The notes beneath the pieces are model-generated. The model saw nothing but the letters and a program-made list of their open reading frames with translations, had not been told where the DNA came from and searched no databases. A stretch of 64,000 bases of DNA, taken from Perca fluviatilis (Eukaryota > Chordata > Actinopteri > Perciformes > Percidae). The DNA is taken from assembly GCF_010015445.1 (NCBI RefSeq), contig NC_053118.1:5225781-5289780 (forward strand), in the 5' to 3' direction. Of the stretch, positions 54,422 through 64,000 are shown piece by piece. Position 1 is the first letter of the stretch; each line of letters begins with the position of its first letter. Both the position numbers and the translations under genes were made by a program.

Positions 54422-55287
54422 ATGGCTAATTCCTCTCCCTCTCCTGCTCTCTCTTGCTCTGTGTGTCAAATGTTTAGCTATTCCTCTGGCTCCTTTAGTG
54501 ATAACGATACATGTAATAAATGTAGTATATTCGCTGCTCTGGAGGCAAGGCTTAGTGAGTTTGAGGCTCGGCTTCGCACCATGGAATCAGAATCTTATGC
54601 TTCCGTAGCTAGCCAGCGCCATGTAGTTAATACGTGCCACCATACTGTAGCTTCTGTAGCTTCTGCTAGCTGTCCCCCGACAGACCCGAGCAGCCGGGCG
54701 AGTTGGTGACTGTCCGAGGGAAGCGTAGTGTTAGATCTAAACCAGGGAGTGCACATGATGACGGTCGCTCTAAACCGGAGCGTCTTCGCCTCTCCAACAT
54801 TTTCTCCCTACTCAGTGATACACCTGCTGAGAAGCCAATTTTGGTTATTGGGAGCTCTATACTGCGATATGTGAAGCCGGCGGCCCCAGCAGCTACAGCA
54901 CCTACGGTCATATGTGTCCCCGGGGCTAGAGCGGGCGATATAGAATCCCATCTAAAGCTGTTGGCTAAAAAGAACCGTAAATACAGTAAGATCATACTTC
55001 ACGTAGGGGGTAATGGTCGTAAATCGGAGATCACTAAAATGAATGTTGAGTCACTTTGTGCATACGCAAAGACAATGTCGGACTCAGTAGTTTTCTCTGG
55101 ACCCCTGCCAAACCTGACCAATGATGAAATGTACAGCCGTACGTCATCCTTCCACCACTGGTTGTCGGGGTGGTGCCCAGCTAATGCTGTGGGCTATGTG
55201 AATAACTGGGGGGCGTTCTGGGGAAAGCCTGGTCTGATGCAGAGAGACGGCATTCATCCCACCTGGGACGGTGCCGCTCTCATATAA
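54422..55287 (+). pseudogene. L2 ORF1 with zinc-finger-like start and SGNH esterase domain
   Basis: From ATG 54422: a Cys cluster (CSVCQMF and CNKC), then a coiled-coil-like LEARLSEFEARLRTME. The frame stops at 54709 and continues one frame off from 54703. The second part has an SGNH/GDSL-type hydrolase: ILVIGSSILRYV (Ser block; Gly-Ser-Ser instead of Gly-Asp-Ser), HVGGN (Asn block) and DGIHPT (Asp/His block). Such esterase-bearing ORF1 proteins are known in L2/CR1 LINEs, where their role is unclear. The GDS-to-GSS change and the frameshift suggest loss of function, although the nucleophile Ser may remain. Confidence 0.72.
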
Positions 55288-55374
55288 AAAAATCTGACCG
55301 AGTTTATCGGACATAAACCATGACAACCCAAGTTTGATATTAGTAATCAGAGGCACAGTACTACGCGCCCCTCT

Positions 55375-56280
55375 GTGCTTCCGTTGGAGCAGTCGCCCAC
55401 TCATAGTCTAATAAGCACGGTGTCTGTCCCCCGACTCAGATCGGTTAAATCAAAGGTAAACAAAAGATGCGCTATACTCAACAACCTAATTGGAATTAAA
55501 ACAACTGCAACGATAGAACAAAATAGGAAAATTAGATGTGGACTATTAAACATTAGATCTCTGTCTTCTAAAGCAGTATTGGTAAACGAGTTGATATCAG
55601 ATAATAACATTGATTTATTTTGTCTTACTGAAACCTGGCTGGGCCATGAAGACTATGTTAGTCTAAATGAAGCCACTCCTCCCAGTCATATTAATACTCA
55701 AATTCCTAGAGGCTTAGGCCGGGGAGGGGGAGTTGCAGCCATCTTTGATTCAAGCCTGTTAATTACTCCTAAACCTAAATTAAATTATAACTCGTTTGAA
55801 AGTCTTGTTCTTAATCTTCAACATCCAAAATGGAAAACATTACAGCCAATTATATTTGTTGTTATTTACAGGGCTCCAGGTCCGTATTCTGAATTTTTAT
55901 CTGAATTCTCAGAGTTTCTATCATGTTTAGTCCTTAAATCAGACAAAGTACTTATTGTAGGTGATTTTAATATCCATGTGGACGTTGACAATGATAGGCT
56001 TAGTACTGCTTTCAACTCATTATTGGATTCAATCGGTTTCAGTCAGAGTGTGCACAAGGCGACGCACTGTTTTAACCACACCCTCGACCTTGTGCTGGCA
56101 TATGGTATTGAAATTGAGGATTTAATAATATTTCCGCAGAATTCGGTATTATCAGATCATTCTTTAATTACTTTCGAATTCTTACTACTTGACTATACTA
56201 AATTAGATAAAAGCTTCTACACTAGATTCCTATCTGACAGTGCTATAGCTAAATTTAAGGAAGATATTATTATGCCTTAA
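55375..56280 (+). pseudogene. L2 ORF2 endonuclease domain
   Basis: The apurinic-like endonuclease nicks target DNA for reverse transcription. Motifs in order: LNIRSL (Asn), FCLTETWL (Glu), RGGGVAAIF, VVIYRAPG, IVGDFNIHVD (Asp/Asn), HTLDLVL, SVLSDHSLITF (Asp-His). These catalytic residues look intact over about 250 codons. A stop after MP (56278-56280) separates it from the linker and reverse transcriptase, which follow in another frame. Start 55375 is simply the open-frame limit. Confidence 0.85.
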
Positions 56281-57319
56281 CATAACAGGACCTTTATGTT
56301 AACCTCAGTCCCTCCCAAATTGATACATTTGTAGACGGTGCTACGACTTGCCTACGGACGACCTTAGACTCTGTTGCTCCCCTGAAAAAGAAGATGATGA
56401 AGCAAAGGAAATTAGCACCTTGGTATAACTCTCAAACTCGCAAATTAAAACAAATCTCACGAAACCTCGAAAGTAAGTGGCGTTCCACAAAAGTGGAAGA
56501 ATCCCGTTTGGATTGGCAAAAAAGTCTCAAAACCTATAGGAAGGCCCTAAGAAAGGCCAGATCAGACTATTACTCATCACTAATAGAAGAAAATAAGAAC
56601 AACCCAAGGTTTCTTTTCAGCACTGTAGCCAGGCTGACAGATAGTCACAGCTCTACTGAGCCATCTATTCCTCTAGCTCTGAGTAGTGATGACTTCATGA
56701 GCTTCTTTAATGATAAAATTACAACACTCAGAGATAAAATTCATCACCTCTTGCCCTCAACTTCTAATGGTTCACCTTTAAACGCAGGGTCAGTAGAAAT
56801 AATGACTAGTCTCGACATATACTTAGACTGCTTTTATCCTATAGACCTTCAACAATTAATGTTAAAGATATCCTCAGCTAAGCCATCTACCTGTCTCTTA
56901 GACCCCATCCCAACGAGACTACTCAAAGAAGCGTTACCCGTGGTTAACACTTCATTACTAGATATGATCAATATGTCCTTATTAACAGGTTATGTACCGC
57001 AGTCATTTAGTGATAAAACCTCTTCTGAAAAAAACCACCCTCGATCCTGAGGTCTTAGCAAACTATAGACCTATATCTAACCTTCCCTTTCTATCCAAGA
57101 TCCTTGAGAAGGTAGTTGCTAATCAGTTATGTGATTTTCTACATAGCAATAGTTTATTTGATGACTTTCAATCAGGATTGTCTCCATTCTTGTTTTACTA
57201 GATCTTAGTGCTGCATTTGACACTATTGAGCATACAATCCTGTTACAGAGATTGGAACACTTAGTTGGCATTAAAGGAATTGCTCTAAGCTGGTTTAAGT
57301 CCTATTTCTCTTATCGATC
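56281..57319 (+). pseudogene. L2 ORF2 linker and reverse transcriptase, first part
   Basis: The frame 56394-57050 has MMKQRKLAPWYNSQTRKL, FMSFFNDKITTLRDKIH and LLDPIPTRLLKEALP; the next piece (56992-57201) has PLLKKTTLDPEVLANYRPIS and FLSKILEKVV. Around 57176 about 120-150 bp is deleted (from QSGF directly to [16 protein letters not shown] sequence), removing the HSTETALV region. The sequence then breaks at 57319 where the LTR element begins. Two frameshifts and the deletion inactivate it. Confidence 0.85.
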
Positions 57320-59135
57320 TGTCGACCGGTGTGGCAGTTCGCTGAGGCATCGCGTCGCTCGCTGTGGCCGAGCCAAACTCTTTTTATTTCCTTCCCCTCA
57401 GCAAACCCCCGGCCCTACTAGTGCCCTCTTTTGCCGTACGGACGAACGCCAGTTGCCCGTCAGCGGGGCGGATGTTTTGACCTATACTAAAAAGGAGTTG
57501 CTTTTGACGCTTCCCTGATTAATTTTAGTTTATAGAGACACACACGCCCTCTGTCTAAGGAGAAGCCCTCGCCCGGATCAGGGAACCCGAAGGCGAGACA
57601 AGAGGTTAGATACACACTTCACCAGACGTCCCCAAAAACACGGGCTCTTATCCCCCTGTATATGACAAGCACTGCCCGAGGGGATCTTTAAAACCAATGA
57701 TTTTTCTTTAGTACTTACGGAGGTCCCTTCCTTCTCAAGGACGCCCGCCTTGCCCTTCTTGGTCGCCCGACTGAGAGAGGGGGATGCTCAGAGGCTCTGA
57801 CCAGGCCGCGCGGATAGGGAAATGCCCTCCAACTAGGAGATAACAGGAGGTCTGCATGTCCAAGTCGATCCCCGCCGGGAGGCTACTCTCCACGGGCGGT
57901 TAAAGAGGAGTCACTAACCCCCGTAGGGGGGGAAACCCCACCTGCTTGACAGCGGGTGATGCGATCCCAGAGAAAAAAAGAACTGGCAAAGATTGGCTCC
58001 CCTAGTCTAAAATCAGACTCAGGTGATTTCTATTATTTTGTGACAAAAGCAGAAATTAAAAGCAAGTGGTCCTTTACAACATAAAACTAAAAATACAAAT
58101 AAAGATAAAGCCTCCGCTCTAACAGAGGTATTTAAAGCTGCTTCTCTTTTCCTCCTGGCCCTGTCTCTCCCACACTCATAAACGAGCAGGTAATCTCCTT
58201 CTTCGATGTCGAAGAGGGTAAATAAATCTTCCCCACAACACACCAAGCGAGAGCGTCTGGGTAAAAACTAAGAGTGAAGAACACTTTTTGGCCTCTGTAT
58301 AACAGAGGTATTCGAAGCCGCTTCTCAGAGATAGTCTTTTTTTCCCTCCCTTACACTCAGCGGCAAGGGAACCCCTCTCCAGCTGGGAGAGTGATAATGA
58401 ATCTTCCCCAAAACACAGAAAGTGCAAGGGTAGATGGAGAAGGCTTCATGGTATCCCGATGCCACGTAAAGCACTCGGTAAAAGAGCCCGAAGGAAGCCC
58501 AAAAGGGACCCAAAAGGGTAAAAGGGGCCAAAAGGCACCCAAAAGAGGGGCTCACCCGAAAGGGGCCGCTACTCGGCAAAAACACTCATATTTATACACA
58601 AAAAACATTTTACTCCTCCCAAAGTTATCAAAAGGGACGTACTATATGTACTTCCATATCCTTGTAAGGTAATGTAGGAAACACTTCACAAATTACGTTA
58701 CAGTAATGAACTTCATGAACTCTACAGCTCGTGTGCTGTGTATGGCCACACACGTGCCTTCAAGACGCACACACACACAGCTGCATGCACCCATCAAGGC
58801 CGCAGCTCCTGCCTGTGCCCTTCTTATCTCTCTAGGTGCTTTCCTACACCTTACAGTTTCTCAAAGAAAGCTCTTTCTGCCCTAAAATGCAAAAACAGAT
58901 CTGTATGTAAGCAAAAGACAGATTAATATATGAGCAAAATATATGTAATTTTTTGGGGTTTTCAACACACACACTCTAAGTAATGATATAGTTTGCTTTT
59001 CAAAACACATCTATCTAAGTGATTATATGGTTATCTTGTTAATACTGACAATGCTATATATGTTGTAAAGCAAGAAATTACATGGATTCTGCTATTTCTT
59101 TGTTTTTGAGTTTTCATCTGGCCTCGCGGACCACA
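57320..59135 (-). repeat. Full-length LTR (1.8 kb) with internal duplication
   Basis: Within the LTR a unit of about 180 bp is tandemly duplicated (about 58110-58265 and 58292-58440): both hold AACAGAGGTATT, GCTTCTC, CACACTCA or ACACTCA and AATCTTCCCCA. A run of AAAAGGG-type words (58500-58570) follows. Such duplications are common in LTR enhancers. Open frames inside it (for example 58274-58672) have no recognised motif. Confidence 0.65.
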
Positions 59136-59167
59136 TCCTCCCATGAAAACGCGAAAACTATCAGTGT

Positions 59168-59826
59168 TCAAAGTTTATTATAGTCCAGAATGATGACCAA
59201 GGGGTCCTGATCACGGTTCGTCAGGATCAGGAACCTGTTGCTGGTTGCGGTAAACACATGCCAGTGTTTATTGACAGGAATGCACTCCCCGTCTCCATCT
59301 GGGAAATCGGAGGTCACGGTCTTCAGATGAGTATAATTCTTGATAAAGTAATCCATATTTGCTGTGGAAGGTTCTATCATCCAATTGTGGCGGAACTGTC
59401 CCAGTTTCACGTGTGTGAAATATTTCCACATGGCCGGGTCACCAGTTGCACGCGGGTGAACCCTAGTTTTCTTGTGTCTGTCCCCCACCTGACCAAACTG
59501 GTAGATCTTGAAGGCTGACTCCTCTGTTGCCTGAGAGTCAGGGATTGGCACAGGGACAGGGGTGTCCATCGGGACAGGGGCATCCATTGATACCTCGGAA
59601 TTAGGGGTCGTGTAGGAACAGGATTTCCTACAGTACCCTCTGGTTCAGTCTGAGTCCCTCTAGACATTTTGGCAGGGAAATTAGAGAGGGTTTGAGTTTG
59701 AGTACTTTTCCTCTTCTTCTTGTGTTTTCTGACATGCGGGCGAGTCTCAGAGCTTGCGGGAACAGCAGGCAGTGGTGAGGGGAACAGCGAGGAGGAGGGG
59801 GAGCACTGGTCTGGATCTTGCTCCTA
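59168..59826 (-). pseudogene. Unidentified basic protein next to 3' LTR
   Basis: On the minus strand the reading is open from the junction at 59826, with a Ser/Pro-rich part and KHKKKRKSTQTQ, which looks like a nuclear localisation signal. One frameshift near 59590 leads to a 140-codon part with FKIYQFGQVGDRHKK, WKYFTHVKLGQFRHNWM, IPVNKHWHVF and LVIILDYNKL before the stop at 59168. The product would be about 220 residues. I do not recognise the family. Its place between a deleted interior and the 3' LTR is where complex retroviruses carry accessory or regulatory genes; a piece of Gag or a captured host gene is also possible. Confidence 0.45.
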
Positions 59827-59991
59827 ACACTCTAAGCAATGATATAGTTTGCTTTTCAAAACACATCTATCTAAGTGATTATATGGTTATCTTGTTAATA
59901 CTGACAACGCTATATATGTTGTAAAGCAAGAAATGACATGGATTCTGCTATTTCTTTGTTTTTGAGTTTTCATCTGGCCTTGCGGACAACA

Positions 59992-60983
59992 GATCTCAAT
60001 TTGTTAATGTTAATGATAAATCCTCCAAGTACGCTAAAGTTAGCCATGGCGTTCCTCAAGGCTCAGTGCTTGGACCAATTCTATTCTCCTTATATATGCT
60101 TCCTCTAGGCAATATTATTAGGAAACACTCAATTAACTTTCACTGTTATGCGGATGACACACAATTATACTTGTCAATCAAACCAGACGAAACCAGCCAG
60201 CTAGCTAAACTTCAAACGTGCATTAAAGATATAAAATCCTGGATGACCTATAATTTTCTGATGTTAAACTCTAACAAAACTGAAGTTATTGTCCTGAGCC
60301 CTAAACACCTGAGAACCTCATTATCTAAAGACATAGCTACTCTGGATGGTATTGCCCTGGCCTCCAGCACTAATGTCAGAAATCTAGGGGTTATTTTTGA
60401 TCAGGATATATCCTTTAACGCCCATCTAAAACAAACCTCAAGAACAGCCTTTTTCCATCTTCGTAACATTGCCAAAATTAGGAATATCCTTTCTCAAAAC
60501 AATGCTGAAAATTTTTCCATGCATTAGTTACGTCCAGGCTGGACTACTGTAATTCCCTACTGTCAGGTTGCTCAAATAAGTCCCTTAAGACTCTCCAGCT
60601 GATCCAGAATGCTGCAGCGCGTGTTCTCACAAGAACTAAGAGATCATATTTCACCTGTATTAGCTTCTCTGCACTGGCTTCCTGTAAAATCCAGGATTGA
60701 ATTTAAAATCCTTCTCTTGACCTACAAAGCTCTAAATGGTCTAGCACCATTGTATCTAGAAGAGCTCCTAATACCTTATTGTCCCACTAGAGCACTGCGC
60801 TCCCAGAATGCAGAGTTACTCATGGTACCTAGAGTCTCTAAAAGTAGAATGGGAGCCAGAGCCTTCAGTTATCAGGCTCCTCTCCTATGGAACCAGCTCC
60901 CGATCTGGGTTCGGGGGGCAGAAACTGTAATCGCATTCAAGAAAGAACTTAAAACTCTTCTATTTGATAAAGCTCATAGTTAG
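59992..60983 (+). pseudogene. L2 ORF2 reverse transcriptase, second part, and C-terminus
   Basis: Resumes after the LTR element: [17 protein letters not shown], the catalytic [13 protein letters not shown], and [10 protein letters not shown] (60066-60527). After a frameshift near 60523 comes the C-terminal part 60609-60983 with SPVLASLHWLPVKSRIEFKI, ALNGLAPLYLEELL and KSRMGARAFSYQAPLLWN. The order and ending KTLLFDKAHS are standard for L2-type LINEs. The YADD active site is intact. Confidence 0.9.
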
Positions 60984-61843
60984 GGAGTGAGGAGTTGCAG
61001 TGTTCACCTAACTGGCCCAACTGCTTCTCTTCAGAATTGTTAGATTAATAATATATAACAAAGTAGAGGGAGGCAGGCCAGCAAAGCCCAATCCGGCAGG
61101 GGAAAGTTCCAAGCCCGAAAAAGCTACCTCTCCTTATGACCTGTCTCTCTTAGTTACGCTCTCTTAGTTACGCTGTTATAGTTCTAGACTGCCGGGGGAC
61201 TTCCTTCCTTTGACACACTGAGCTGCTCTCTCCTCTCCCTCTCTATTACCATTTGTGTGTATCCCGTCCCAGAAATGCTTACTCCCCCGGAGTCCTTATG
61301 TTTTTTCCCCCAGCGTATTTCCTTGGAGAACGCTGGCACCAAGATCTTGGTTCCAGCTGTCGCCGTGGTCCTGCTGCACTCCCTGCTGAGCTCAGCGGTG
61401 CCCTGCAATGTCATGCTGCGTCCTGCTGAACCCTGCTGCTTCCTGCTGAACCCTGCAGCTTCCTGCTACGTCCATCCATGCTCTGCTGGGCCACGCTACA
61501 TCCTGTAACGCCCTGCAGCACCCTGATATGACATGAACTACTACGACTACCATTTGAAGTCACTGTTCCATTATTAATGTGACTATTATCGCCACTGTTC
61601 ATCACATCCCCAACCGGCCCGTCAGACACCGCCTACCAAGAGCCTGGGTCTGTCCGAGGTTTCTTCCCAAGAGGGAGTTTTTCCTCGCCACTGTCGCACT
61701 GCTTGCTCTTGAGGGACTTATTGTAATTGTTGGGGCTTTGTAAATTATAGTGTGGTCTAGACCTACTCTATCTGTAAAGTGTCTCGAGATAACCTGTGTT
61801 ATGATTTGATACTATAAATAAAATTGAATTGAATTGAATTGAA
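60984..61843 (+). repeat. L2 copy C 3' untranslated region and tail
   Basis: Non-coding. Contains a CCTGCTGAACCCTGC-type minisatellite (about 61380-61530), a conserved CCAAGAGCCTGGGTCTGTCC block and the tail of TTGAA repeats. It holds the empty target of the second solo LTR (GCCACTGTTCATC, about 61592-61604). Confidence 0.85.
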
Positions 61844-63354
61844 TTATCCCAGAGGACTCCGGAGGCAGTTGCAAGGTACCAAGGGGCCCGAAGGGCTGCA
61901 GCCTCTGCCGTGAAAGAGGCAAAGCAGCGGGTGTGGGAGAAGTTCGGAGAAGACATGCAGAAGGACTTTCGGTCGGCACCAAGGTGCTTCTGGAAAACTG
62001 TTCGCCACCTCAGGAGGGGGAAGCGGGGAACCATCCAAGCTGTGTACAGTAAGGATGGGACGCTGTTGACCTCAACTGAGGAGGTAATAGGGCGGTGGAA
62101 GGAGCACTTTGAGGAACTCCTAAATCCTACTAATACTCCCTCTATGGTAGAGGCAGAGCTGGAGGATGATGGGGGATTGTCGTCAATTTCCCTGGTGGAA
62201 GTTGCTGAGGTAGTTAAACAACTCCACAGTGGCAAAGCCCCAGGGATTGATGAGATCCGTCCAGAAATGCTTAAAGCTCTGGGTGTAGAGGGGTTGTCTT
62301 GGTTGACGCGCCTCTTCAACATTGCGTGGAAGTCTGGGACGGTGCCTAAGGAGTGGCAGAACGGGGTGGTGGTTCCCCTTTTCAAAAAGGGGGACCAGAG
62401 GGTGTGTGCCAATTACAGGGGTATCACACTTCTCAGCCTCCCCGGTAAAGTCTACTCCAAGGTGCTGGAAAGGAGGGTTCAGTCGATAGTCAAACCTCAG
62501 GTTGAGGAGGAACAATGCGGATTCCGTCCTGGTCGTGGAACAATGGACCAGATCTTTACTCTCGCAAGGATCCTGGAGGGAGCCTGGGAGTATGCCCAAC
62601 CAGTCTACATGTGTTTTGTGGATCTGGAGAAGGCGGATGACCGGGTCCCCCGGGAGATACTGTGGGAGGTGCTGCGGGAGTATGGGGTGAGGGGGTCCCT
62701 TCTCAGGGCTATCCAATCTCTGTACAACCAAAGCGAGAGCTGTGTCCGGGTTCTCGGCAGTAAGTCGGACTCGTTTCAGGTGAGGGTTGACCTCCGCCAG
62801 GGCTGCGCTTTGTCACCAATCCTGTTTGTAGTATTTATGGACAGGATATCGAGGTGTAGTCGGGGTGGAGAGGGGTTGCAGTTCAGTGGGCTGGGGATCT
62901 CATCGCTGCTTTTTGCAGATGATGTGGTCCTGATGGCATCATCCGCCTGTGACCTTCAGCACTCACTGGATTGGTTCGCAGCCGAGTGTAAAGCAGCTGT
63001 GATGAGGATCAGCACCTCTAAATCGGAGGCCATGGTTCTCAGCAGGAAACCGATGGAGTGCCTTCTCCAGGTAGGGAATGAGTCCTTACCCCAAGTGAAG
63101 GAGTTCAAGTACCTTGGTGTCTTGTTTGCGAGTGAGGGGACAATGAAGCGGGAGATTGGTCGGAGAATCGGCGCGGCGGGTGCGGTATTACATTCAATTT
63201 ATCGCACCGTTGTGACGAAAAGAGAGCTGAGCCAGAAGGCAAAGCTCTCAATCTACCAGTCAGTTTTCGTTCCTACCCTCACCTATGGTCATGAAGGTTG
63301 GGTCATGACCGAAAGAGCAAGATCCAGGGTACAAGCAGCCGAAATGCATTGCGA
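61844..63354 (+). pseudogene. RTE-like LINE reverse transcriptase, 3' part of the split copy
   Basis: Open from 61910 for 516 codons. Motifs: WKEHFEELLNPTNTP, SGKAPGIDEIRPEML, NYRGITLLSLPGKVYSKVLE, EEQCGFRPGRGTMDQIF, CFVDLEKADDRVPRE (first catalytic Asp; the usual KAYDR Tyr is Asp here), LRQGCALSPILF, and LLFADDVVLMA with the other two Asp. C-terminal KEFKYLGVLFASEG and PTLTYGHEGWVMTERARS follow. Similarity ends at QAAEM (about 63347), so it is 3' truncated. The long open frame suggests a fairly young copy, but it lacks the endonuclease and is split by 7.8 kb of L2. Confidence 0.85.
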
Positions 63355-64000
63355 AGACATTTTGGGTGGTCCTTTAAATTTGGGTAATTACATTTGTGAT
63401 CATTCTAGCAGTAATTCTAAGCCACAGATCTCTCCACACGGATGTGACTTTGTTTTATAGATTTTCGGGGGACAAATCTAATTAGATTTTGAAGTAAATC
63501 TAATAAACGGTTTTTCAGAAACCAAACAGAAACAAACGGGACACGTGGTGGATGAGATGGTAAATGGTGGTTCAGAATATCTAGAGTGTCTGCCGTATTG
63601 GTCAAAATATATATATTTTTTGGTTTCCTTTAAATTCGGGCAAATTGAAAATGTTGAAAGGAATTAGAAGAATGAACAAAAATGAATTGGAAAAACAAAG
63701 AATGTTTTAACATATGGTAGTGATTCAGGCAAATAATGCAAAAACACACCAATAACCTCCTCATCAGTTCTAACCAAAGCCCATGTTCTGAGCTTTCTCT
63801 AAAAACCAGGAAGACAAGCTGGAGAAACGGAGGGACGAAGAGGACACAGACTCAACTCTTGGACAGGACTGACAACATCAATCACACCTGCATCGGGTGG
63901 AAAGACCAACGAGTACGTGAGAAAACCATCTTTAAAGCGTTTGTCTGCATGTTACAACAGGCAACATATGGAGCGCGGACCCGAAAAAGGCCGCTCCCAC
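63355..64000. other. Unassigned sequence with possible retroviral matrix-like reading
   Basis: A plus-strand frame at about 63515-63663 reads GHVVDEMVNGGSEYLECLPY, loosely like the matrix start of the provirus (IVDEMTHKYGPDCLPF near 7050). It might mark another decayed retroviral leader/gag running off the window. The remainder (63664-64000) shows no gene. Confidence 0.3.

Larger units (their letters stand above)
57320..59991 (-). mobile_element. LTR retroelement remnant inserted in L2 copy C
   Basis: The termini TGTCGACC and GGACAACA (TG...CA) lie between 4-bp duplications GATC (57316-57319, 59992-59995). A 165-bp direct repeat (58971-59135 and 59827-59991) marks an end of each LTR. On the minus strand the element reads: truncated 5' LTR (59991-59827), internal region with an unrecognised gene (59826-59136), a purine run ATGGGAGGA (59144-59136), then a full 3' LTR of 1816 bp (59135-57320). 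Primer site, gag and pol are deleted. The long LTR with a gene just before it is reminiscent of complex or foamy-like retroviruses, but this is only a suggestion. Confidence 0.72.
54057..61843 (+). mobile_element. L2-like LINE copy C, nearly full length, nested in an RTE-like LINE
   Basis: The insert spans from TCCCAAACCC to the tail TTGAATTGAATTGAATTGAA and is flanked by 7-bp duplications TTATCCC (54050-54056, 61844-61850). It contains ORF1 (54422-55287), ORF2 endonuclease (55375-56280) and reverse transcriptase (56281-57319 and 59992-60983), then the 3' untranslated region. An LTR element interrupts it at 57320-59991. Frameshifts, stops and an RT deletion make it inactive. It is the most complete L2 in the window and served as reference for the others. 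Confidence 0.9.

Noticed and set aside
61768..62412. 214-codon minus-strand frame
   Set aside because: Shadow of the RTE-like reverse transcriptase.
1..64000. CRISPR array, bacterial operon or phage-like defence system
   Set aside because: No spaced direct repeats of that kind, no bacterial gene organisation, and all context is vertebrate.

Overview
The window looks like repeat-rich chromosomal DNA from a ray-finned, probably percomorph, fish. The evidence is the repeat families present (L2-like, RTE-like and L1/Tx1-like LINEs, Tc1, several hAT groups, a tRNA-type SINE, a class I endogenous retrovirus) and one recognisable host exon of a fish-type melanocortin-2 receptor (mc2r) on the minus strand near 38 kb. 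There are no operons, bacterial genes, rRNA genes, CRISPR arrays or intact tRNA genes. Nearly every long open frame is a decayed transposon or retrovirus gene.

Layout. 1-1.85 kb: decayed repeats. 1.86-5.1 kb: a solo-LTR-like element carrying two DNA-transposon insertions. 5.47-20.36 kb: an endogenous retrovirus (LTR, gag, pro, pol, env, LTR), frameshifted in every gene; its 3' LTR is split by a 4.1-kb transposon with inverted repeats of about 850 bp. 20.4-24.0 kb: locally duplicated repeats with a hAT MITE. 24.0-25.1 kb: an L1-like LINE end split by a minisatellite-bearing transposon. 25.2-37.3 kb: an L2-like LINE (copy A) holding a Tc1 MITE, a 5.9-kb inverted-repeat element (itself holding a hAT, a second hAT-like element and a SINE) and a second L2 copy (B) in the opposite direction. 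37.9-38.3 kb: mc2r exon. 40.2-46.3 kb: a hAT element, an L1/Tx1-like LINE split by a full-length but dead Tc1, and a GA microsatellite. 46.96-49.58 kb: an L2 3' end split by a second solo-LTR-like copy. 50.3-53.55 kb: a hAT with another transposon inside. 53.77-63.35 kb: an RTE-like LINE split by a long L2 (copy C), itself split by an LTR element.

The insertion order is unusually readable because many junctions keep target-site duplications (for example GGTGACTC, GTTGAGCA, GTACTGGG, GTCCCAAC, GGTGAAAG, AGTCGCAC, TTATCCC, CTGT, ATCT, GATC, TA), and several empty sites can be seen in sister copies within the window.

No functioning new system was found. The best candidates for something undescribed are: the minus-strand LTR element at 57320-59991 with an unrecognised basic protein next to its 3' LTR; the 27826-33743 inverted-repeat element, whose cysteine-rich (CXC-like) gene ends inside its terminal repeat; and the 16020-20114 transposon with phase-consistent exons. 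Boundaries and TSDs were read by eye; family names rest on recognised protein motifs, not on a database search.
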